Below are positions 23,481-33,411 of a stretch of DNA of 64,000 nucleotides, piece by piece. This DNA comes from Eretmocerus hayati (taxonomy: Eukaryota > Arthropoda > Insecta > Hymenoptera > Aphelinidae), in the NCBI GenBank assembly GCA_029851415.1, contig CM056743.1:120124305-120188304 (forward strand), given 5' to 3'. The position numbers and the translations under genes are program-made. Position 1 is the first letter of the stretch. Each line of letters starts with the position of its first letter. Under the pieces are notes generated by a model. The model ran no database searches. It saw only the letters and a program-made list of their open reading frames with translations, and had not been told where the DNA came from.

Positions 23481-24224
23481 GATTAAAAATGCAGTGAATG
23501 GAGGTAGTTATCACAGTGATGTGTAAGAACGGGGTGCAAATATTGGTGCGGAGTTTATTCGCCAAGTGCAGTTATATTGTGCACTGATTATAGTGCGATG
23601 ACTCTCAAATACCGTGCGTAAAACTTGCGATCCACACAATTGTGGGAATTGCATGGCATCGTCATCGTTGTGTCAGCACCCACGCCAATGGACAGCCATT
23701 TTGTCCTTAGTGCTCCAAACGGCAAGTGACGCCAAGCGGACCATATAAAGAGAACGCGGCAGCCATCTTTATGAGCAAGCATGCTCCTTCTTCAACGTCG
23801 CAGTTAGCAGCAGATGATCAGCGAGTCGGCGACATAGCGGCACCACAACGACGGCGGCCTTCACATTCTTGTACAACATAACAAGCGCGAAGCGTTCGCG
23901 ACAAGAGGCAAGGTCATCGTTCGGTGAGTGAGTTGTTTACTCTTTCCTACGTTCTCTGGGGATGTTTCGCTGCCTGCCCTTGCCCCCTCCCCTCTCGTTA
24001 GTCGGAATCGTACCATGCTACATTTTGCGATGAATATCTTGAGCTTCTCTTCGTGTTTGGGAGGGACAGTATATAACTGATCAATATTTTCTAACGATCG
24101 TTACATTTTCATGATTTTTCATCCATTGGGAGATCACCGGACAACGGCCGATCATTAAATTTAACGAATAATGCATCGTACATTCGTGTTATTCGCGACA
24201 AATAGTTAGTCGAATTAGTTTCGT
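23481..24224 (+). other. BEL leader before the repeats
   Basis: Untranslated leader between the primer-binding site and the tandem repeats. No coding frame recognised. More CpG-rich than the flanks around 23640-23900. Confidence 0.45.
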
Positions 24225-24420
24225 TCTTCATGTCAACACTCAGTTTGAGCATTTGAGGAGATTCTCCATTTTGAGCACTCAAGTTGACGCGCTGATAACA
24301 CTCATTTTGAGCATTCGAGGAGATACTCCATTTTGGGCACTCGAGTTAACGCGCTGATAACACTCATTTTGAGCATTCGAGGAGATATTCCATTTTTGGG
24401 CGCTCGAGTTGACATGACCA
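24225..24420 (+). repeat. ~62-bp tandem repeat in the BEL leader
   Basis: Three units around CACTCATTTTGAGCATTCGA and GGAGATACTCCATTTTGGGC, each ending near GTTGACGCGCTGATAA. Confidence 0.8.
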
Positions 24421-24439
24421 CAACCATTTTTGGCCATTC

Positions 24440-24925
24440 ACAGATCCGGTAGAGTGCGATTCTCGTAAATCCTGTCGAGTGCTATTCATAGATCCTGTAG
24501 AGTGCGATTCTCGTAGATCCTGTAGAGTGCGATTTTCGCCGATCCTGTTGAGTGCTATTGACAGATCCTGTAGAGTGCGATTCTCGTAGATCCTGTCGAG
24601 TGCAATTTTCGCCGATCCTGTTGAGTGCTATTCACAGATCCTGTAGAGTGCGATTCGCGTAGATCCTGTTGAGTGCTATTCACAGATCCTGTAGAGTGCG
24701 ATTCTCGTAGATCCTGTCGAGTGCAATTTTCGCCGATCCTGTTGGGTGCTATTCACAGATCCTATAGAGTGCGATTCTCGTAGATGCTGTCGAGTGCAAT
24801 TTTCGCCGATCCTGTTGAGTGCTATTCACAGATCCTGTAGAGTGCGATTCTCGTAGATCCTGTCGAGTGCAATTTTCGCCGATCCTGTTGGGTGCTATTC
24901 GCACATCCTATAGAGTGCGATATAG
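24440..24925 (+). repeat. 25-bp / 73-bp higher-order minisatellite in the BEL leader
   Basis: About twenty subunits of 23-25 bp of the type GATCCTGTAGAGTGCGATT. They alternate in a fixed order of three variants (ending CTCGTA, TTTCGCC and CTATTCACA), so the higher-order period is about 73 bp. It lies between the 5' LTR and gag. Confidence 0.85.
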
Positions 24926-25029
24926 TCACTCGGACATCGTCTGAAATTTTACTTCGTCTGAATTATTCGTTCAGACGAGTAAATCGGTGAACGAGCAATT
25001 CAACGACTATATCCATTCAATTATACACA

Positions 25030-26460
25030 ATGGCTTCGATTGAGAAGCAACTCAAACTGTAATCGCGCATTGCGAACGCGTATATAAACTTCCAAGAAAC
25101 AGGCCAAGCTAAGATGACAAAAGGCGCTTACCTTACCCGGATGAAGGGGTTGGAAGATTACTGGAAAAAGTTTCATGAGAAGCTATTAGACGATGATTAT
25201 ATTGACGCTTCAGATAACTACTTCAAGAATAATGTGTATGATAGTGTAGAAGAATCATATTTTGCTTCCCTAGGGCTATTCCAAGACTTCCTATTAAACC
25301 CCGACGTGACAATACCTACCGGTTCGCGAAATGCTGAAACATCTGAACAATCTGCTACATTCCAAGCCAAATTACCGCCAATTGAACTTCCCACCTTCTC
25401 CGGTGACACTAAGAGCTGGACGAATTTTTACGATTCTTTTGACGAAATGATGGTGAAGAAACACGGCCTTGCGAACGTTTATAAAATGAGTTATTTGCGA
25501 TCCTCACTTAAAGGGGAAGCCGCAGAACTCCTTGAAGAAAGCGCTTCCTGTGGCGGAAACTTTGATTCGGCCTGGAAAAGCGTCAAAAAGTACTTCAGCA
25601 ATAATCGCTTATTAGTCTCTGAATTACTTTCAAAATAGATGTCCATGAATAAAATGGGAGCTGATACCGCTTCAGAGATCAGTCGTCTTCGCAACGGAGT
25701 GAACAATGTTTTGAAAGCTCTGAAATCATTGAACTGTCAAATCGATACTTGGGACCCCTTGGTCGTTTTTCTAGAAGTGATGCGTCTTACTCCTGCACTT
25801 CAAAAAGATTGGGAATTTCATGTCGCACAATCAGAAAATCCGAAGCAATGTCCTAGCTACAAAATGTTCGATGATTTTCTCGAAATTCAGAGACTGGCTC
25901 ACGCTCAATTTGAGAGTGCTAAGGAAGCAACTGAGCAGACAGAGAAAGAACCCAGATCTAGTGCCACCTCTGACTTAAAGAATCAAAGCAGGGATCAGAA
26001 TACTAAACCCAAAGATTCAAAAGCTGTCCACGCGAATCAAAAAGATAAATCAAAGCCTGGACGTGAGCGACCCGTGTGCATGATTTGCGAGGGTCCTCAT
26101 TTTTTCACCTTTTGTAATACCTTCAAGGCAAAATCTGTGCCTGAGAGAAAAAGATATATAACCTCACTCAAGAGATGTTTCAATTGCTTTTCTTCCGACC
26201 ATCTCTTGCCGGAGTGTCCTAGTGACAAACGCTGTGCGGTTTGTAATGAAAAACATCATACGACTATTCATGAAAGTGGTAAGCACAGTATTCCGAATAC
26301 CGCTGATCAACTTCCCAAATCAAGTACGCCCGCCCAACAGTCCAATAGTGCAGCATCTATGTTACAATTAGAATCGAACCACGTCAATAACATTGTTAAT
26401 AAAGATGACAATGATGGGGAGATTTTCATAGCAACAGCTCGAATCTTAGCTGAATCTACA
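25030..26460 (+). pseudogene. BEL gag (capsid region and zinc knuckles), broken
   Basis: The likely start is ATG at 25030 (MASIEKQLKL), followed by a stop TAA at 25060-25062, then an in-frame continuation from 25063 to a TAG at 25636-25638, then again in frame to about 26460. The capsid-like region has LPPIELPTFSGDTKSW and LKGEAAELL, typical of the DUF1759-type gag of BEL elements; the TAG lies inside it. The nucleocapsid region, about 26076-26270, has CMICEGPHFFTFC and two further Cys/His clusters (CFNCFSSDHLLPEC, CAVCNEKHHTTIH). In this family gag packages the element RNA. The copy could only yield a full protein by readthrough. Confidence 0.88.
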
Positions 26461-27052
26461 TTTATTCGTCACACGAAATACGGGCAATTGTGGATCAGTG
26501 CGCACAATCTTCATTTATTTCAGAAGGCTTATGCCAATTACTTCGGTTAAAGAAAAAAACCGTTTTTGTACCTACTACGACAGTTGGCGGTAAAACAGGC
26601 CCTGTATACAAAAACGTAGTGGAGGTGACTATACGACCTCGCTTTACTTCCGATAAAAAATTCATAGTGTCAGCTTACGTGATTCCTAAGGTTACCCAAT
26701 ATCAACCCAACTCTCTATTCAATGAGGATTGGAAACATTTGAAGAAGCTGCGCTTAGCAGACCCTAATTTTAATAAACCTGGTGTTGTTGATATGTTACT
26801 TAGTGCTCAGATCCACGCACAAATCATACAACAAGGTTTACGTAAGATCCGAAAGGGCGACGCTCCTATAGCTATGAAATCGCATTTCGGCTGGATAGTT
26901 TCTGGTTCTTCGATGTCTCAAAAATCGTCGCGACCAACAATAAATTTGTGTCTTAATGACACTGATTCTCATCTCAATGAAACTCTCCGTTCGTTTTTCG
27001 ATCGCGAGGAGATTCCAAAGGAACATTTCTTGTCGGATGATGAACAAAAATG
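26461..27052 (+). pseudogene. BEL protease region (frameshifted)
   Basis: A frameshift near 26455-26462 moves the frame so that HEIRAIVDQCAQSSFISEG can be read; the VDQC core matches the aspartic protease position of BEL elements (usually D-x-G-S-Q). It continues to FGWIVSGS, the usual end of the protease-linked region. Another frameshift near 27050 leads into reverse transcriptase. Confidence 0.8.
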
Positions 27053-28848
27053 TGTTGATTGAACATTACAATAATAATGTAAGTCGCACAGAAACCGGCA
27101 AATATATCGTCAAACTTCCACGGAAACCCAACTTTCCAGAGTCAGGTATTCTAGGAGATTCTTACTCCAAAGCACTTCGAATTTTTCTAAGTCTGGAAAA
27201 GAAGTTTGCAAAGAATCCTGAATTCAAGAACGCGTATGTCAAATCAATGCGAGATTACTTATCGCAAGGTTTCGTGCGCCCAATATTCACTACCAGTATC
27301 CCTGATGATCAATTCTATTTTTCACCTCATCACGGAGTTATCAAAGAGAATAGCTCGACAACTCCAGTGAGAACAGTTTTCAATGCTTCAATGATCACTG
27401 ATAAGGGTTACCCGCTCAATGACTATCTCTATTCAGGTCCGAATTTGCTACCTGAATTAGTTGATTTATGGACCCAATGGCGTAAGTATCCTCATGCTTT
27501 TGTGGCGGATATAAAACAATTTTTTTTACAAATTGGCGTCCATCCAGAGGATCAATGCCTCCAAACTATTCTGTGGCGAGAGCACCCCAGTGATGCAATA
27601 ATGAAACTTTTGTTGACCGTACTGACATTTGGCTATACGAGTAGTCCCTTTTTAGCCATTATGACACTCAAACAGTTAGTCAAAGATGAAGGTGAACATT
27701 TTCCAAGCGCTATTGAAGTAATCAATGAAGAGAGCTACATGGATGACGTAGTATCTGGTGGCTTCTCAATTGAGGAAATTTTGGCTAAGCAATCGGATAC
27801 AACTAACCTCCTAAGATCTGGTGGGTTTGAGTTGAGAAAATGGCTCTCAAACACCCCCGAACTCATCGATAAATTACCAAAAAACGTGTTAGCTGCGGAC
27901 GACCCTTTGCAAGAGGACTCTTTGTTCTCAGTGCTCGGTATAAGCTGGTGTCCCGCTAATGACATTTCCAAATTCCAATTGTCAATTGACCCCTTGACGG
28001 TTCCGCTGACAAAGCGTATTGTACTTTCCAAAATTGCTAGGATCTTTGACCCACTGGGCTGGATAACTCCGGTGATCATCACCGGTAAAAATTTCATGCA
28101 GCTGCTGTGGATAAAAAATGTACCTTGGGATCAGGTACTACCGCATGAATTCGCCAAAAAATTTGAGCAATGGTATTCTTCCTTGACTCATCTTTTAGAC
28201 TGGCAAATCCCACGTTACTTGGGTATAACAAAAAACGCTCAAAAATACGAGCTACATGGTTATTCCGGCGCTTCCAAGATAGCGTATGCAGCGGTTGTAT
28301 ACCTACGAGTTCTAGATAATGACTGTAAAGTCATCTTGCTGGGTGCTAAATCAAAAGTTGCACCCATAAAAATCCCCTCGATTCCGAAATTGGAACTATT
28401 CAGCGCTTTGACAGTCGCCCAGCTGCTCAATCGATTTGCATCAAAGCTCAAATTTGATAATTTGTCGATTCATGTGCACTGCGATTCAAAAGTAGTATTG
28501 CACTGGATTCATGAGCACTCTTCTAAGTGGCCAGTTTTAGTTGCCAATACGTGTGCTGAAATTAAGACTCTGATTCCCACTGCCATTTGACACTACATCA
28601 AATCGTCGAAAAACCTTGCAGATGTTGCTTCTAGAGGGTGTTTGGGGAATGAACTCGTCTCGAATCGTCTGTGGTGGGAGGGATCCCCCGACTTGCGAGA
28701 ACACAATCGCGATTGGAGTCTAACAGGTTATGTCGATTTGAATTTTTTCACCAATCCAGAGAAGTCGACAAATGAACACATTCAAGTATCTGTGAATACC
28801 ATAACTTCAGAGACTCCGAAGATTCAAATTTGTCTCATGCGTTATTAG
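27053..28848 (+). pseudogene. BEL reverse transcriptase and RNase H, broken
   Basis: The frame gives the BEL reverse transcriptase: VRTVFNAS, motif A AFVADIKQFFLQI, and the catalytic box YMDDVVSGG, all intact. RNase H follows, with LHGYSGASKIAYAAVVYLR, KLELFSALTVAQLL and HVHCDSKVVLHWI. Stops break it at 28588-28590 (TGA where the context WHYIKSS suggests Trp) and at 28846-28848. The catalytic residues of the polymerase look preserved, but the polyprotein is interrupted on both sides. Confidence 0.9.
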
Positions 28849-30259
28849 CGAGTTTCCTGTTCGTTCAGATCAGCTCATAGACAGCAGTGAAATTCGCCAC
28901 GCTGAACTTGTCATGAGCTATCTTACTCAGTTAGCTTATTTTCCATTTGAATATAAAATGCTGCAAGAAGGTAGAATTCTACCTAGAGCAAATGCCTTGA
29001 AATCCTTGAACCCCGTGCTAAAGGACGATTTGTTGAGAGTAGGTAGCAGAATCAAAAATTCAGATCTATGTGACGATGAGAAATTTCCCGTTATCTTACC
29101 TACAAAATCTACTCTGACGGAGCTCTTGATTCGATATTTTCATCACATCACGTTGCACGGTGGTACCCAACTGACTCTTTCTACTAGCAGACAAATGTTT
29201 TGGATTATTCGAGGGAAAAGTGCAGTGAAAGTTATTATTGATAATTGCACCAGTTGTCAAAGATACAGAGCTACTCCGCAGTATCAAATGATGGCAGCTC
29301 TACCTCAAGAACGGGTACTGCCTACGCGTCCATTTAAGAAATCAGGTGTAGATTACGCAGGTCCATTTAAGTTGCTAGCTTCACGCATTCGCGGACAAAT
29401 TTCCTAGAAGGGTTATTTCATTATCTTCATTTGTCTTTGCACAAAAGCAATTCACCTTGAAGCTGTCTCCGATTACACTACAGAATCGTATCTAGCCGCG
29501 TTCGACAGATTCACGGCAAGACGAGGACCTTGTGAGCTTCTCATAAGTGATCAAGGTCAGAATTTGGTAGGAGCAGATGCCGAACTTAGAAAAATGTCCA
29601 CCAAAAATTCACCCTACTCCAATTTCATTTCCCAATCCCTTAGCAATTTGGGGACAAAGTGGCGTTTTAATCCACCATCCGCCCCACATTTTGGAAGAAT
29701 TGAGGAAGCGGGGGTTAAGGCAGTGAAACATCAGCTAAAGAGGGTAGTGGGAGAAACAATACTCACCTTTGAGGAATTCACAACAGTCCTTAATCAAGTG
29801 GAGGCATGCCTCAACTCTCGGCCTCTCATGCCCCTCAGCAATGACCCTTCTGATCTAGAGGCTCTCACACCTGCCCATTTTCTGATAGGAGAGCCATCCC
29901 TACTAATAGTCAAGGACAGAGTTACCAATGACAAAGTGTCACCTCTACGACGCTGGAAAATCATCACACAAATGGTCCAACAACTTTGGGAACGTTGGTC
30001 GCACCAGTATCTCCATACGCTCCATGAACGAAATGAGTGGACCTCAGAACAACCTAACTTTACTGAAGGTGACCTGGTTATAGTGAGAAACGAAATAATA
30101 CCACCATCCAGATGGCCACTGGGCCGAATAATCAAGACGCTCCCTGGAAAAGATGGGATTGTTCGAGTAGTGCAGGTGCGCACAGCTACCACCATCCTGG
30201 ATCGACCGATTGTGAAGTTGGTAAAATTATTTCGCCCACAAAGTGAGGATGAAGAGTGA
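28849..30259 (+). pseudogene. BEL integrase, broken
   Basis: From 28913 the frame has the zinc-binding H2C2 part (HHITLHGG, then CTSCQRYRA) and GVDYAGPF. A stop at 29405-29407 and a short shifted stretch follow, in which KAIHLEAVSDYTTE and ISDQGQNLVGA can still be read; DxDN-type catalytic Asp positions are visible. From 29564 to 30259 the core ends with PHFGRIEEAGVKAVK (usually GGLWE) and the C-terminal domain with GDLVIVRNEIIPPSRWPLGRI, typical of BEL. In an intact element this inserts the DNA copy. Confidence 0.9.
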
Positions 30260-30464
30260 TCTGTGCAGTGTTGCTTAGAATCTATGAATTTTTCGTTTAT
30301 TTTTTCTTGAAATCAGTGAACAATTTGAATTATTTTCTCCAGATGAAATTGAATAATGACTCTATATTCTTCACTACGAGTGAACTCTTAATTTTCCACA
30401 CTTTTATGATATCCTTTGTTCATTTCAATGAAATCTATTCTTTTTTTTTCTCGAGGTGGGAGGA
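30260..30464 (+). other. BEL 3' untranslated region and polypurine tract
   Basis: About 200 bp between the integrase stop and the 3' LTR. The last bases before the LTR (GAGGTGGGAGGA) are the polypurine tract expected for plus-strand priming. Confidence 0.75.
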
Positions 30465-30788
30465 TGTTTATGTAGCACCGATCAAACAATGTCCGCGACA
30501 GCACACATACATTCACGCACACATTAGCTAAGCCGTCAAGTGGCATTGGATGCTCAACCGGCAGTAGAACCGACTGCAGTATATATATATAGACATTCAG
30601 GCGCTCGGCTATAGGCCTCCCGCTCTGCTCCGGTTCAGTCAGTCTTCTTGTGGATCGCGAACAGTACGCACACTCTCCACCACCTCGAGCATGTATCATA
30701 TTGCTCAATATAGTTTTGCGAACAGTTCAATTAAACCTCTCCTCTAGTTCATTCTGCATTCACCTGAATCCAACCCCGCGTATAAACA
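30465..30788 (+). repeat. BEL 3' LTR
   Basis: Same ends and length as the 5' LTR; five single-base differences seen by eye (for example AAGCCG against AAGCCA, and CGCGTA against CGCATA). Confidence 0.95.
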
Positions 30789-30793
30789 ATTAT

Positions 30794-31867
30794 GAATCAA
30801 TTGAATTTTTGCCAGGTAGTCGATTTCGTAGAGGGTACCGCGAATTTTTTGCATGAAAATCACGTTTTTCCCCTCGCTCGGTGGCAATTCCAAACGCTGA
30901 TGTTATCCCTGACTCTTTTACTAGCCTTTTACGGGTCAATTTAGACATAAATCAACATAACGTTCCACCCTCAAATCCACAATGAAGCTGTACACTTATT
31001 ACGCAGAACTAGCCATCAGTTGGCCAATTCAGGTATTTCGGGTTCAGAATCTTGTTCGTTCCGCGTTCCGCACGCCCTGTTGTGAACAACACCCCACTCT
31101 CGCAATGCAATGCAATTGCAGAGTAGCCTTTACATTTTTTTGATTCTGCCATTTGACAGATGACTATTTCCTCACCTGAATAAACCCCAAATTCGATGCA
31201 CGAGACATAACAGCCACATATCCAATAGCTCGAATTGATGGTACAATAAATGCTATTTTTGAATACCTAAACCCCTATACACTCCATAAAACTTTCTTTT
31301 CATGTTTCAAGTATGAGGAACTATGTTCAAGAGAATTTATTTGTTATAGGAAAATTTTTTATAGCAGACCATCCTATGCCCTTAAATACCAATGGCTGCA
31401 GATCAATATCTGATATCGTGCCCAAGAGTCAAGTAGAGTGGGTATTAAAATCAATGTCTTTGGTGCCGAAAAATGAAACCAGAGAAATATGCAAAACTCT
31501 TGTCAGTCTGAATCTTGCAGCAAGACTGTGTATCACCAGTCTCCGTTTCATCCGTAAATACCGTCTAACCCATCAGGACCTCACCAGTGTCCATGTATGT
31601 TGACTACACTGCAACGAGTTTGTCAACATTCTATATGACTTTTGGAGCTTGAAAATCTCAACAGTCCATGCATATGGTTTGCAGTTTGCAAATATACTTC
31701 GTAAAACGTGCTCGTCAACTTGTCTCCAGAGAAGATCTTCGAGCCCGAGAATGATACCTAGAAGCTGATGGGCAATTCGTCCTAAATACCTTCAGGAGAT
31801 AGCTATCAATATTTGCGGGTTATACATGCACACTCAAACAACATGATCATCTCGTTATCAGACAACA
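30794..31867. other. Intergenic sequence, no recognised gene
   Basis: Plus-strand frame 31313-31603 (96 codons, with LVPKNETREICKTLVSLN) is open but matches nothing I know and has no clear promoter or splice context. No repeat structure seen. Confidence 0.35.
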
Positions 31868-33411
31868 TTTCCAGGGTAATTGATTGATTGATTGACTGAA
31901 TTTTATTGAGTACCGAGAGTAAACTCCATGAGCCCAGGGTGTGAGATTCAGGAGAATAACAATAGGATGACAATATAAATAGTTGATACGTACGTGAGTG
32001 TAGAGCGAAAGCTGAATTCTCGAGAGATAATAATATCGCAAGTACGGCGACAAGGTATACTAAAATAGAGTAATTCGAAGAAAAAAGTAGTAACATGATG
32101 CCAATGATACCAACCCCAAATTTTTTGAAAAATAACAATGTGCGAATTTTAGTTTGAGCCCAGCTCCGGTATACATGGCCCAAAAAAGATATCTTTCCTA
32201 CTAGGCCCTGGGGAATTGCAATCAATTGTTCGTTTCCATAGCTCTCATAACCCAGTCTGTTGCGTCGCGTTCCAGAAGAAGTTTGTGGAGGCTTTGTTTG
32301 AACGTACTTGGATTTTGATTGATGAGGTCAATCTCATCTAGCGTGTTGAAGAGTTTGGAAGCTACATACGTAAGACTGATTCAAGGCTTCAGTGCGCGGG
32401 GCTTTGTACGCCATGTTATGTTTCTTGTTGCAATCAGACTGATGGAGGGATGTTGTTTCGGTGACTAGTTTGAAACGCGGTCTCAAGACCAAGGGAAGTT
32501 GATGGAGGATGATCGAGAATGCGAGTGACATCAGATATTCTCCTCGTCAAGCGGCTGTGAGACACCCGAGAGAAATCCGGTATAGTGTGACATGAGCGCA
32601 TCTGGTTGACTCCCGTATGCAAATCTGACGCAAGTGTTTATTAGAGTGTGCAGTTTCTTTGTCTGCCTTTTATCGAGACCTCTTAGAAGAGTTGCGCTGT
32701 AGTCAAAGTGTGGGAGTATTAGGCTCAGAGTGGGCTGTTCCTTAAGTTGACGCGGAAGCGCACGACTCAGCATCCTCAGTAAGTGCAGGGCACCGTGTAC
32801 CTTCTTGGATATGAGATTCATTTAAGAACTTCAATTCAGACAGAGGGAGATGGTCACACCAAGGAGTTTGATGCGATCGACGTAAGGGATGATTGGTCTA
32901 TCGGTTATGATTGGGGTAGTGCGTTGAGGATCGATATTCCTGAGGTAGAGTTCACTGCCAAGTATGATGGCAGTGGCTTTCTTTGCGTCCAGACGAAGTC
33001 CATTTTCGCAGGTCCATTTTACCACACTGTTGACATCCTGATTGATGAGTGCAATCTTCTTATCGAAGTCAGCAGGGTAAGAAAGGATATATATGCCGGT
33101 ATCATCTGCGAAGATTTTATGGGATGAGTGCCGCAGTACCCGAGACAGGTCGTTTATGCATATCAAGAAGAGGAGTAGACCCAGAGCACTACCCTGAGGG
33201 ACTTCTGTGCCGATATCAAGCCACGTCTCATACGTTCCATCATCACGTCGGACTGCTTCGGCGCGACCACTCAGACAGTTAGCAAACCATCGCATCACAC
33301 GATCAGTACCACCAATATTGCGCAGTTTTTTGAGGAGGATGTCACGCGGGAGTGTATCAAATGCTTTAGAAGAATCAAGGTAGATGAAAACTGTGACCAT
33401 ACGACAACTTA
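31868..33411 (-). mobile_element. CR1-like LINE, 5' truncated
   Basis: Minus-strand non-LTR reverse transcriptase. From 33400 downward: motif A YLDSSKAFDTLPRDIL, motif B GTEVPQGSALGLLLF, catalytic IFADDTGIYI, then (after a frameshift near 32825) KVHGALHLLRMLSR, LPHFDYSATLLRGL and NTCVRFAYG. The 3' end near 31870-31895 has a short CAAT repeat preceded by AATAAA, the kind of tetranucleotide tail seen in CR1/Jockey-type elements. The coding part is degenerate. It stops abruptly at 33411, where a TIR element begins. Confidence 0.8.

Larger units (their letters stand above)
23137..30788 (+). mobile_element. BEL/Pao LTR retrotransposon, structurally complete, coding region broken
   Basis: 7.65 kb with LTRs at 23137-23460 and 30465-30788, flanked by the 5-bp duplication ATTAT (23132-23136, 30789-30793). 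The order is LTR, primer-binding site, repeat-rich leader, gag, protease, reverse transcriptase, RNase H, integrase, polypurine tract (about 30453-30464), LTR. The gene order with integrase last and the A17-type protease/reverse transcriptase place it in BEL/Pao. I count five differences between the 324-bp LTRs, yet the reading frame has several stops and frameshifts. Confidence 0.95.

Noticed and set aside
24440..24925. CRISPR-like array
   Set aside because: The units are directly adjacent without unique spacers and sit in the leader of an LTR element in an animal genome.
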